Assembly: GCA_017303475.1 (NCBI GenBank)
Contig: JAFLBO010000001.1
Location: 62,001-126,000, forward strand
From: Chitinophagales bacterium
GTDB taxonomy: Bacteria > Bacteroidota > Bacteroidia > Chitinophagales > Saprospiraceae
DNA: 64,000 nucleotides
Reading direction: 5' to 3'
Shown piece by piece: positions 54,729 through 61,943 of this stretch. The notes below the pieces were generated by a model. It was not told where the DNA came from, made no database searches, and was given only the letters and a program-made list of their open reading frames with translations. The position numbers and the translations under genes are program-made. Positions within the stretch are counted from its first letter, which is position 1; each line of letters opens with the position of its first letter.

Positions 54729-54897
54729 GCGTGTGTGGTGGATTTATGAGGGCAATTATAGCCACTTTCCCAAATTGTACAAAATAAATTGCCGTATTTA
54801 TCTTGTTTTGGCGCCTTGGCGGCATGGATGTGGACTTTCATCCTTTTTCATAGACTATCAGCCCATCTCTCAAACCCTTTCCTGAATTAGCTGTTCA

Positions 54898-54905
54898 TAT
54901 CTTTG
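54898..54905 (+). promoter_or_regulatory. Bacteroidota-type -7 box of the zf-TFIIB gene
   Basis: TATCTTTG matches TAnnTTTG exactly and lies 31 bp before the ATG at 54936. A -33 TTG is not evident. The rest of the 54480-54897 gap holds only the short EVE-like frame and AT-rich sequence. Confidence 0.5.
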
Positions 54906-54935
54906 CCCCAAAGAAAAACCCACCCACCACACACC

Positions 54936-55241
54936 ATGAACTGTCCTAAATGTAACGTCCTGCTGGCCATTTCTGATCGCCAGGGAATTGAAATTGATTA
55001 CTGCCCCCAGTGCCGCGGCGTTTGGCTCGATCGCGGAGAACTGGATAAAATCATCGAACGCACCAACCAGCAGTTTGCCCAGTACAAAGGCGGCCATCAC
55101 GATGATGATGACGACCGCTACCGCCGTGAACACAAACAACACAGCAGCGATCGGCCGTTCGGGGATCACGACCGCGACCGCGGCGGCTACCGCAAACCGC
55201 ACAAGAAATCCATCTGGGGAGATCTGTTTGACCTGGATTGA
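54936..55241 (+). CDS. zf-TFIIB domain protein
   Basis: 101 aa with the start at the ATG at 54936 (MNCPKCN). A zinc-binding domain with CPKC and CPQC pairs (MNCPKCNVLLAISDRQGIEI, DYCPQCRGVWLDRGELDKII) fits the bacterial zf-TFIIB family. A histidine/aspartate-rich low-complexity stretch (GGHHDDDDDRYRREHKQ) leads to the conserved short end KKSIWGDLFDLD. The last 31 bases of the gene recur exactly at 58143-58173 as part of a 53-bp direct repeat. Function unknown. Confidence 0.88.
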   Translation: MNCPKCNVLLAISDRQGIEIDYCPQCRGVWLDRGELDKIIERTNQQFAQYKGGHHDDDDDRYRREHKQHSSDRPFGDHDRDRGGYRKPHKKSIWGDLFDLD

Positions 55242-55263
55242 GGCCTCGGCCTCAGGTTGGCGC
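55211..55263. repeat. 53-bp direct repeat, left copy (possible attachment site)
   Basis: Identical over 53 bp to 58143-58195. It spans the last 31 bases of the zf-TFIIB gene, its stop codon, and 22 bases beyond, including the palindrome GAGGCCTCGGCCTC. The two copies bracket 2.9 kb containing two genes. A repeat reconstituting the 3' end of a gene is what site-specific integration leaves, but no integrase is present. Confidence 0.75.
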
Positions 55264-55320
55264 TCCTGCCATGCCTGCCAAAGGGTGGGGGAGCGCCAAC
55301 ACCATCGCCAAATAAAAAAA

Positions 55321-55344
55321 GGCCCTCTCTTTGCAGAAAGGGCC
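55321..55344 (-). terminator. Intrinsic terminator, minus strand, without a visible gene
   Basis: A GGCCC...GGGCC stem with CTTT/AAAG continuation, followed on the minus strand by seven T (55314-55320). It should stop transcription arriving from higher coordinates, yet no minus-strand gene is recognised up to 56.2 kb. Confidence 0.6.
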
Positions 55345-55781
55345 CAGCCTGCAAGCAGGTGGAAATGATGTCGTAATTTTAAATGGGGTAAACCATTTTT
55401 TCTTTGTTTTCAGATGCTTGGTTTCTCTAAATCAGAGGCAATATATTGGGTATTTATTAGATCGCAAAATTAAATTCTATCCAGCTTTTTTGCTGTTTTT
55501 TGGAAGGGAGGCAAAGGTAGCAAAACCTTAGATATTGTATCGCTCGTTGAAGGATTTTTTTGATAAAATTGTTTGGTCTGAGAGATTGGTAAAATTTTGT
55601 TGGCTTTTTTCGCGAATTTTCTTTGGGAATATCTTTTCGTCGTCTTACCTTTGGGTGACTTATACCCAAGCACCTCCAAATATAGCAAAATTAACGATGA
55701 CGTTGTCACTCATTCACATTCGTTTCGTTTTTCTGACGGTCCCATTAGGGGAATGACAACCGCTACATAGCATAAAAGCTG

Positions 55782-55816
55782 AAAACGGTTATCATTCCCA
55801 GAGTGATAACCGTTTT
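55782..55816 (+). terminator. Intrinsic terminator-like hairpin
   Basis: A 13-bp perfect stem (AAAACGGTTATCA, 55782-55794; complement, 55804-55816), followed by TTGTTT on the plus strand. Confidence 0.7.
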
Positions 55817-56244
55817 TGTTTAAAGTTATAAAATAAGCTGGTGGGAGCAGGCGGAAAGATGTCGTAGTCCATTCCAATTTCTCTCCCTTTCGCTGTTCTG
55901 GCGACAGTTTCATTTTTGTTTAATCACATCTGTTCATCCTGTGTATGCTGCACTGCATACACACAAACCGAGTATGCCTATGGTAAATGCATCCCTACAG
56001 TGGTGGGTTAACACTCCACCGTAATCCCTTTTTTTCTGCATGCCGACTCTGATTTCTGGCAGTGTTTGAAGGAGTGGTCCATCAAACGCCTGGCTAGGCT
56101 TATATCCAAACTGAAGCATAACACCTCTGCGTGCACTGTCAGGATTGGAGTTGGCTGCAGCGCGGCTGAGGCTTGCCTTGCCGTGTGTAATCCGCTAAAC
56201 ACAGGATGATTTCATCTGCCAATTTTTAAAAGACATTTTCACTC

Positions 56245-57483
56245 ATGAATCGAACTGTCATTCTTTTTATGGTGGCAATTGCAACCACCATCCATCCAGC
56301 CATCGGATGGGGACAAACACCCACGCCCGAGTATTATCTCGAGATGAATAAAACCTTCCAGCTGATGTATTACAGCTATCAGGGTGAGAAGGACAATCAG
56401 CCGCTGACGGAGGAGCAACTGGCGGAGTATCAGGAACAGGCTAATGCGGTATTCCGCAAGGAGAAAAACAAGATCAATGCCAATTATCCGGTTTTTGTCA
56501 AGCTGTTTGACCACATGCGCACGGCTTTGGACGGCAATGCCAAACTGGCCTGCAGGCACTTGCGGGATGCCTTGGTGGAGTTTGATAAAATTGATAATCT
56601 GCCGGTTCAAACGGGCAAGGCCAAACGGAAGTCTTACAAAGAGTTCTTTAACATAGACCGCAATTTTATCCTGTCTTTTTACCAGTCAGAAACATCCAGA
56701 TCGCTCCACCTGGTATTTGGCGCTCCATGTGAAACTCGCGATCAGGATACCATTGTTCCTCCGCCACCACCTCCGCCGCCACCACCGCCACCACCACCTC
56801 CATTCGAACCAGGCCCGATTGAAAAGCTGGAAAAGCTTCTTTCACGGGGGCTGGTGGATTCATTGTTTGAAATCCATCAACTGGTTAAAGGGGATGGCCG
56901 GATTATCCCCGGCCAGAATGGCGTACCGTATGGCGTAACGTTTAAAAACGCCAAAACCAAGGAGATTTTATATTTCGCTGGCGGCGAGTATGTGATTCCT
57001 TATGATGTTGATACTAATCCAAAATCCCGCTGGGAGGCATTTTCTCCTGCTATTCAGGCCTTTTCAGAGCTTGTGGTAGCTATTATGCAAGACTACGGCG
57101 ATGGAGCGTATCATGTCTTTGTTCAAGGTTCTGCAGACAGTGTAACATTCCGTCCCAAAAACTTTCACCCTACTTACAACGATCCGGAGTTTCATACTAT
57201 TGACATGCTGAGCATTGACCGGTTGAAACAAAAAGTAACGCGGAAAACAGTCAAAGTAGGTAATAAGTATATAAATCCGGATTTGCCGCAGCTTAGGGCT
57301 GCCTTTGTACGGTGTTGTTTGCTGGCAACTGAGCGACTGAAGGTACATCCGGATAAGGTGACCATTGTAGAGGGCTCTGTGAAACCGTTCACTAGTCCGG
57401 ATAAACGGAACTGCAGCATCATTTTGTACATAGACTGGGAAAAGGCGAAAGCTGCGGAAAAAGCTAAAAAGAATTTGCGATAA
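56245..57483 (+). CDS. Exported protein with polyproline stretch, unknown function
   Basis: 412 aa. Signal peptide NRTVILFMVAIATTIHPAIG. The N-terminal helical domain (TFQLMYYSYQGEKDNQPLTE and on) is followed by an uninterrupted run of 15 prolines (VPPPPPPPPP...), then a C-terminal domain with YHVFVQGSADSVTFRPKN, LPQLRAAFVRCCLLATERLK and NCSIILYIDWEKA, which loosely recalls an OmpA-like fold. The periplasm is the likely location. It is coupled to the next gene by TAATG (1-bp overlap). Both lie between the 53-bp direct repeats. Confidence 0.65.
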   Translation: MNRTVILFMVAIATTIHPAIGWGQTPTPEYYLEMNKTFQLMYYSYQGEKDNQPLTEEQLAEYQEQANAVFRKEKNKINANYPVFVKLFDHMRTALDGNAKLACRHLRDALVEFDKIDNLPVQTGKAKRKSYKEFFNIDRNFILSFYQSETSRSLHLVFGAPCETRDQDTIVPPPPPPPPPPPPPPPFEPGPIEKLEKLLSRGLVDSLFEIHQLVKGDGRIIPGQNGVPYGVTFKNAKTKEILYFAGGEYVIPYDVDTNPKSRWEAFSPAIQAFSELVVAIMQDYGDGAYHVFVQGSADSVTFRPKNFHPTYNDPEFHTIDMLSIDRLKQKVTRKTVKVGNKYINPDLPQLRAAFVRCCLLATERLKVHPDKVTIVEGSVKPFTSPDKRNCSIILYIDWEKAKAAEKAKKNLR

Positions 57484-58082
57484 TGGAACAACAAAAAGCA
57501 CTACCTAAAGGTCAGGGTGGGCCAAGGTTATGGGTACCCCCTGTCCTTGGTTTGGCCTATTACATAATTTCAAAGGCTGGTCTTTTACCAGATTTTGAGG
57601 AGTTAACCCGGGTATATCAGGCTATTCCATTGATGTTAGCTGTTGTTGGTTTTTCGGCGTTCTATTATACCAATTGGCCACCTTTGATCCAAACTCTGGG
57701 TGCAATTGCTGCATTTTTAGTCATCCTGAAATTTTCAGGCTGGATAATGGAAGCAAAGACTGTGTCAATTACCGAGCAACAAAAGGTGAAACTTGTTCGG
57801 GTAACGGATGCCGAAATGGTCATTGAAGTTTTCCAGGAAGGAGCCCAGCCCATGGAAATAAAGTCAGAGTTGAAGCCCTGCGATCGTTCGCGCGCGGCCT
57901 TTCCCGGGTATGTGTTACATGGCTACACGGCACATGAAGGCTGGAATGAATTCACACTGGATTTGCCTCCGCTACAGTGGAGATATCTGGAGGAAGCTGA
58001 TCCGTGTTTCGAATTACATGTGTTCTGGTTGAAGAATGACGGGAACAGGCAACTGCTTGGGAAAATTCGAAACAAACAATAA
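57483..58082 (+). CDS. Small membrane protein, partner of the polyproline protein
   Basis: 199 aa. Two or three hydrophobic segments near the N-terminus (WVPPVLGLAYYIISKAGLLP, IPLMLAVVGFSAFYYT, LIQTLGAIAAFLVILKFSG). A soluble C-terminal beta-rich domain follows (VSITEQQKVKLVRVTDAEMV, ending HVFWLKNDGNRQLLGKIRNK). No family recognised. Its ATG overlaps the upstream stop, so the two are made together. A terminator follows 15 bp after the stop. Confidence 0.62.
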   Translation: MEQQKALPKGQGGPRLWVPPVLGLAYYIISKAGLLPDFEELTRVYQAIPLMLAVVGFSAFYYTNWPPLIQTLGAIAAFLVILKFSGWIMEAKTVSITEQQKVKLVRVTDAEMVIEVFQEGAQPMEIKSELKPCDRSRAAFPGYVLHGYTAHEGWNEFTLDLPPLQWRYLEEADPCFELHVFWLKNDGNRQLLGKIRNKQ

Positions 58083-58096
58083 TCAGGTTTTGATCA

Positions 58097-58122
58097 GGGG
58101 ATCCAGGTTAGCCTGGGTCCCC
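58097..58122 (+). terminator. Hairpin after the two-gene cassette
   Basis: GGGGATCCAGG and CCTGGGTCCCC form an 11-bp stem with one wobble. The T-run is missing; a second, stronger terminator lies at 58203-58260. Confidence 0.55.
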
Positions 58123-58142
58123 TGCATTTGCAGAACCCGGCG

Positions 58143-58195
58143 CATCTGGGGAGATCTGTTTGACCTGGATTGAGGCCTCGGCCTCAGGTTGGCGC
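58143..58195. repeat. 53-bp direct repeat, right copy
   Basis: An exact copy of 55211-55263, here without the zf-TFIIB gene in front of it. It still encodes IWGDLFDLD and stop. It is flanked by the cassette's terminator on one side and a rho-independent terminator on the other. Confidence 0.75.
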
Positions 58196-58202
58196 AACAT
58201 GC

Positions 58203-58260
58203 AAAGCCCGCGCTCCTCTTCCGCTTTGGCAGGGTAGGGGAACGCGGGCTTTTGTTTTTT
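58203..58260 (+). terminator. Intrinsic terminator
   Basis: AAAGCCCGCG (58203-58212) pairs with CGCGGGCTTT (58243-58252), followed by TTGTTTTTT. The inner part (CTCCTCTTCCGCTTTGG to GGGTAGGGG) resembles the loop of the inverted repeat at 55256-55300, so the two may be related elements. From 58261 to 58470 nothing is recognised apart from a short doubtful minus-strand frame. Confidence 0.75.
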
Positions 58261-58470
58261 GCATGAAGCGTCTAGGTGAATGTCAATTATCTGAGTGCTT
58301 TCTGTAGCATGGCGGCTTATATTTTCAGTTTCAGGGGCTTGAAACTCCAGGATATGAGTTGGCGGCAGCAATGTACTCGGCGATCCGACTGTTAGGATTG
58401 GGGGGTAAATGCCTTTGCCACAACTTCTCTATTTATTCATTCCAATATGCCTGAACTGCATGTCTGATTT

Positions 58471-58700
58471 TTAGCTTGACTTGTTCCCATTCCATACTAC
58501 TGGATATCTATGCAATACAATATCTACCTTAACCGATTGGATGTATAGTAAAAGAGTATGATTGCGTTGTTCCACAATTGTTACATCATTAGGAAATAAA
58601 TCAAGCAGCGGTCTGGCAATATCTTCGCTATCGTACGTTTCATTTGCAATCCCATCAGCTAATTCAGGAGTTCCAAAGTGGCGGGAGCGACTGTGTTTTT
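58471..58700 (-). pseudogene. Remnant of an AbiEii-type nucleotidyltransferase gene
   Basis: A minus-strand frame overlapping the 3' end of the DUF6922 gene in another phase and ending at a TAA (58471-58473). It reads TPELADGIANETYDSEDIAR, then PLLDLFPNDVTIVE and LYIQSVKVDIVLHRYPVVW. The 'KVDhhhhxYPhh' block is characteristic of AbiEii/AbiGii nucleotidyltransferase toxins, which normally follow DUF6922 genes. No start codon or GS-x-D active-site motif remains, so it is a fragment. Confidence 0.5.
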
Positions 58701-58975
58701 GTATAACATGTAAAATCAGTTGGCTTTAACTCCAGAATGAGGCATAAAAACGACAATACTTCTTTCTTTAAAAAGGAAGCATTAATTATTTCCTTTCGAA
58801 TCCTGGCATGACCAAAAAGGGCAAATGCTGCTTTGTAATCAGACCAGAGTCCGTAGTTGAATACCTTTTCTAAAATAAAGAGGGAATCTCGCTCTAAGTC
58901 AAGTTTATCATAGTCAACATCCCAAAATGGAAGTTTGGAGATGCCTGAGGATTGTATTTTTGAAAAGTCGGACAT
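58664..58975 (-). CDS. DUF6922 domain protein (antitoxin-like partner)
   Basis: 103 aa with the start at the ATG at 58973-58975 (MSDFSKIQSSGISKLPFWDV); a longer start at 59008 would add a hydrophobic leader that the family lacks. Conserved segments: DKLDLERDSLFILEKVFNYG and ARIRKEIINASFLKKEVLSF. In Bacteroidota such genes sit directly before AbiEii nucleotidyltransferase toxin genes, and the toxin here is decayed. It may survive as an orphan antitoxin. Confidence 0.72.
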   Translation of the reverse strand: MSDFSKIQSSGISKLPFWDVDYDKLDLERDSLFILEKVFNYGLWSDYKAAFALFGHARIRKEIINASFLKKEVLSFLCLILELKPTDFTCYTKTQSLPPLWNS

Positions 58976-59054
58976 AATTGTTGGCAAAAATAACAACACC
59001 AAAGACAAGATTGGCGGGTAATTTGATAATTATTTGTCAAAGCCAACACCTTTA

Positions 59055-59215
59055 GAGCATGTTGGGGATTTTCTTGCCGGGCCAAAAACTGTCCTTTTTC
59101 CGCCATTTTTCACCTTTTTTCAGTCACGTAACTCAGGCTATGCTTCTTCAAAAACGCAAAAACTGACGAAAAAAGCTCAAATTTTTGACTCCGTCAGAAA
59201 ATCCCCAACATGCTC
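59055..59215. mobile_element. 161-bp MITE-like element with 19-bp terminal inverted repeats
   Basis: The ends GAGCATGTTGGGGATTTTC (59055-59073) and its exact complement (59197-59215) define a short element with no gene. TTA stands immediately outside both ends (59052-59054 and 59216-59218) and could be a 3-bp target duplication. The interior is T/A-rich on both halves. It looks like the termini of an insertion sequence without its transposase. Confidence 0.65.
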
Positions 59216-59233
59216 TTAAACGCACACACGCCA

Positions 59234-60418
59234 TCACCACAACTTCCCCAACTCCATCACCAACGTCCAGCCTCCAAGTGCCAGCATCGCCAGGGCTGCC
59301 AGGGCTCCCGCGAGCAGGTAGGCGCGCGGGTGGGCGTAGGCGCCCATGATTCGTTTTTTACCGGCTGCAATCAATAAAATACCCAGCGAAAAGGCCAGGA
59401 TAAACCCGTTGAAGGCCCCGGCAAAAATGAGCACTTTTACCGGTTTGCCAAACAAGGCAAACAACAGGGTGGCTGCCACAATAAACCCGATGATGGCATA
59501 AGACTTTCGCTGCACAAACCATGGGTGCAGGTTTTGGGCAAAGGAAATGGAGGTAAACGATGCGCCTACCACTGAGGTCACCGCTGCACACCAAAGTACC
59601 ACGCCAAAAATCCGGTAACCCCAATCGCCCGCAGCCAGCTGAAACACCGAAGCCGCCGGATTGCCCGCATCCAAGATGCCGCCCTTCGCTACCACGCCCA
59701 GCGCAGCCAGAAACAGTAGTATGCGCATCAGGGAGGCCAGTCCAATAGCCGTAGCGGCACTGCGGTCTACTTGAGGAGTGTTTTCCGGACCGCTTAATCC
59801 GGCTTCAAGCAGTCGGTGTGCGCCGGCAAACGTGATATATCCTCCTACCGTGCCTCCCACAATGGTCACGATGGCCATCACATCTATGCGGTCTGGCACA
59901 AAAGTTTTGTACACCGCCTCAGCCAGCGGCGGGTGCGAGGTAAAGGCCACAAAAAGGGTCATACCAATCATCACAAATCCCAGTATCTGGGCAAACCGGT
60001 CCATGGCCGAGCCTGCATCTTTTCGTAAAAACAACAGGATACTGATACCCGCGCTGATAGCGGCGCCGGTGCTTACATCCAAACCAAACAATACCTGCAA
60101 CCCGAGTCCGCAACCTGCCACATTACCTATGTTGAATACCAGTCCGCCGGCAATAATCAGAAACGACAAAAAATGACCCAGTCCGGGAAGCAGGGCATTG
60201 GCTATGTCTTGCGCCGGCATTTGTGCCGCCGAAATAATGCGCCAGATATTGAGCTGCGCAATAAGATCCACCACTATGGAAATCAGGATGGCAAAGCCAA
60301 AACTGGCCAGCAGTTTGGATGTAAAAACGGCCGTGGAGGTCAAAAAACCGGGTCCAATAGCCGAAGTGGCCATCAAAAACGCAGCGCCCATCAATACAGA
60401 ACTCAGGCTGGAACGCAT
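59234..60418 (-). CDS. NRAMP-fold transporter of the oxoprolinase locus (YcsG-like)
   Basis: 394 aa with about eleven hydrophobic segments. The NRAMP/APC fold is suggested by SAIGPGFLTSTAVFTSKLLA at TM1 and by YITFAGAHRLLEAGLSG. The canonical TM1 metal-binding DPGN is replaced by GPGF, so Mn/Fe transport is unlikely. In Bacillus subtilis the related ycsG lies in the 5-oxoprolinase operon, as here. Uptake of 5-oxoproline or a related compound is inferred from context. It starts 3 bp after the pxpA stop. Confidence 0.82.
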   Translation of the reverse strand: MRSSLSSVLMGAAFLMATSAIGPGFLTSTAVFTSKLLASFGFAILISIVVDLIAQLNIWRIISAAQMPAQDIANALLPGLGHFLSFLIIAGGLVFNIGNVAGCGLGLQVLFGLDVSTGAAISAGISILLFLRKDAGSAMDRFAQILGFVMIGMTLFVAFTSHPPLAEAVYKTFVPDRIDVMAIVTIVGGTVGGYITFAGAHRLLEAGLSGPENTPQVDRSAATAIGLASLMRILLFLAALGVVAKGGILDAGNPAASVFQLAAGDWGYRIFGVVLWCAAVTSVVGASFTSISFAQNLHPWFVQRKSYAIIGFIVAATLLFALFGKPVKVLIFAGAFNGFILAFSLGILLIAAGKKRIMGAYAHPRAYLLAGALAALAMLALGGWTLVMELGKLW

Positions 60419-60421
60419 GAT

Positions 60422-61162
60422 TTAGGTTTGGGATAAAACGCCAATTTGGTGAACACGGAAGGTTTCCCGCAACAGTTGAGCAAAGGCCACTGCATGTGCC
60501 CCATCGCCGTGCAGACAAATGGTTTCGGCCCGCACGGGAATGGTTTGGCCATCGGCGTTGACGGTTTGCTGGGTTACCATTTGTAATACCTGACTGATTA
60601 CGTCTGTATCATTTTCCAGCAAGGCATGAGGCATGCTGCGTGGCGTCAAACTGCCGTCGGGTTGGTAGCTGCGGTCGGCAAAAACTTCGCTGCAGGTTTG
60701 GAGTCCGAGGGTTTCGCCAATGGAAATAAGTGCGCTGCCGCTTTGGGCGTACAACACCAGCGTGGGGTCTGTTTCCAGGATGGCTGTACAAATGGCAGTG
60801 GCTATGTCGGCATCCCTCCAGGCCATATTGTACAGAGCGCCATGGGGTTTGACATGGTGCAGCCGGGTCTGGTTTTTTTCAGCCAGCTCAGCCAGCAGTG
60901 CAATCTGGTGTTTGACGATCGCGGTTATTTCCTCAGCAGGCAGTTGCATTGGCGTTCTGCCAAAGTTTTCTCTATCCGGGAAGGATGGGTGAGCGCCAAT
61001 TTTCACGCCGTGTTTAAGCGCTAATCCAATGGTTTCCTGCATAATCCTGGCATCCCCGGCATGGTAACCGCAGGCAATATTGGCCGAGCTGATCAGTGGC
61101 ATCAGCGCAGTGTCGTTGGGCATTCCTTCGCCCATATCGCAATTGAGATCGATAGTTTGCAA
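60422..61162 (-). CDS. pxpA: 5-oxoprolinase subunit A (LamB/YcsF family)
   Basis: 246 aa if the TTG at 61160-61162 is used as start, which places the family's usual N-terminus at once (LQTIDLNCDMGEG). The only ATG upstream (61268-61270) would add 36 residues rich in word-repeat sequence. Conserved: NIACGYHAGDARIMQETIG, GAHPSFPDRENFGR, HHVKPHGALYNMAW, EVFADRSYQPDGSLTPR, and ICLHGDGAHAVAFA. With PxpB and PxpC it cleaves 5-oxo-L-proline to glutamate using ATP. Its gene is followed immediately by the transporter. Confidence 0.93.
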   Translation of the reverse strand: MQTIDLNCDMGEGMPNDTALMPLISSANIACGYHAGDARIMQETIGLALKHGVKIGAHPSFPDRENFGRTPMQLPAEEITAIVKHQIALLAELAEKNQTRLHHVKPHGALYNMAWRDADIATAICTAILETDPTLVLYAQSGSALISIGETLGLQTCSEVFADRSYQPDGSLTPRSMPHALLENDTDVISQVLQMVTQQTVNADGQTIPVRAETICLHGDGAHAVAFAQLLRETFRVHQIGVLSQT

Positions 61163-61943
61163 GGGTTGAGTGGGTTGGTTGGTGTTTAGGTGTTTTGGTG
61201 CGCTGTTAGCGTCCTCGCCAATTGCAACGGCGGAGTGAGTGTTTAAACTTGTTTTCCTACTTGCGCACAAACCTAATGAAATTCCTAATTCAACCTAAGC
61301 TGTATAGTTTGGCACAGTGGGTATTTGGGTCAGAAAAATGTGTAAATGTTTAATTTAACCTGAGTTGTTATCCGGGAACCGGGACCTACACAAGCCAGGT
61401 TGCGTGGTAACCTCTTGGTCAAAAGCAATGTAAGTATCTGGGCTTGTGTAGGTCCCGCTGCGCGGGATGACAACCCAGACATAGTTTGGCACAGTGGGTA
61501 TTTGGGTCTGAAAAATGTGTAAATGTTTGATCCAACCTGAGTTGTCATCCCGGGAACCGGGACCTACACAAGCCAGGTTGCGTGGTAACCTCTTGGTCAA
61601 AAGCAATGTAAGTAGCCGGGCTTGTGTAGGTCCCGCTGCGCGGGATGACAACCCAGACATAGTTTGGCACAGTGGGTATTTGGGTCTGAAAAATGTGTAA
61701 ATGTTTGATCCAAACTGAGTTGTCATCCCGGGAACCAGGACCTACACATGCCAGGTTGCGTGGTAACCTCTTGGTCAAAAGCAATGTAAGTATCTGGGCT
61801 TGTGTAGGTCCCGCTGCGCGGGATGACAACCCACGTTGATTTAAAAATGCAAAAAACTATCTAAAGGCACACACTTTCCATCAGTAAACAAAATTCTCCT
61901 TTGCGCCTTCACGCCTTCGTGTCCATCCTTCGCGCCTTCGCAA
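61163..61943. repeat. Gap in the pxp locus with three tandem 177-bp palindromic repeats
   Basis: Copies begin at 61305, 61482 and 61660 (TAGTTTGGCACAGTGGGTAT) and end at 61834, with periods of 177 and 178 bp. Each contains arms GTTGTCATCCCGGGAACCGG plus GACCTACACAAGCC and the complementary GGCTTGTGTAGGTCCCGCTG plus CGCGGGATGACAACCCA. A single divergent relative is the core at 11744-11875. From 61899 iterated CGCCTTCACGCCTTCG words run into the 3' end of pxpBC. The array separates pxpBC from pxpA although both point the same way. Confidence 0.88.

Larger units (their letters stand above)
55242..56244. other. 1-kb gene-free stretch with three hairpins
   Basis: An inverted repeat GTTGGCGCTCC/GGAGCGCCAAC (55256-55266 with 55290-55300) follows the zf-TFIIB stop. 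AT-rich sequence 55370-55740 shows no convincing gene. A 20-nt motif recurs (GCAGGTGGAAATGATGTCGT at 55355, GCAGGCGGAAAGATGTCGTA at 55847), each copy lying just upstream of a terminator when read on the minus strand. Short frames on the minus strand (55934-56202) are not convincing. A small RNA or decayed genes are possible. Confidence 0.5.

Noticed and set aside
54405..54749. 114-codon plus-strand frame
   Set aside because: Antisense to the MazG start and to the more protein-like minus-strand EVE-like frame.
55934..56202. Short minus-strand frames with protein-like stretches
   Set aside because: Two overlapping phases, no start context, no recognisable family; left as unassigned sequence.
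58108..58371. 87-codon minus-strand frame
   Set aside because: It runs through an intrinsic terminator and the 53-bp repeat in antisense; only the first ~35 residues look protein-like.
61330..61829. Overlapping minus-strand frames repeating the same peptide
   Set aside because: They arise because the 177-bp tandem repeat preserves frame; there is no coding signal outside the repeat.
61305..61834. Possible CRISPR array (three evenly spaced repeats)
   Set aside because: The entire 177-bp unit is conserved, with internal palindromes and no variable spacers.
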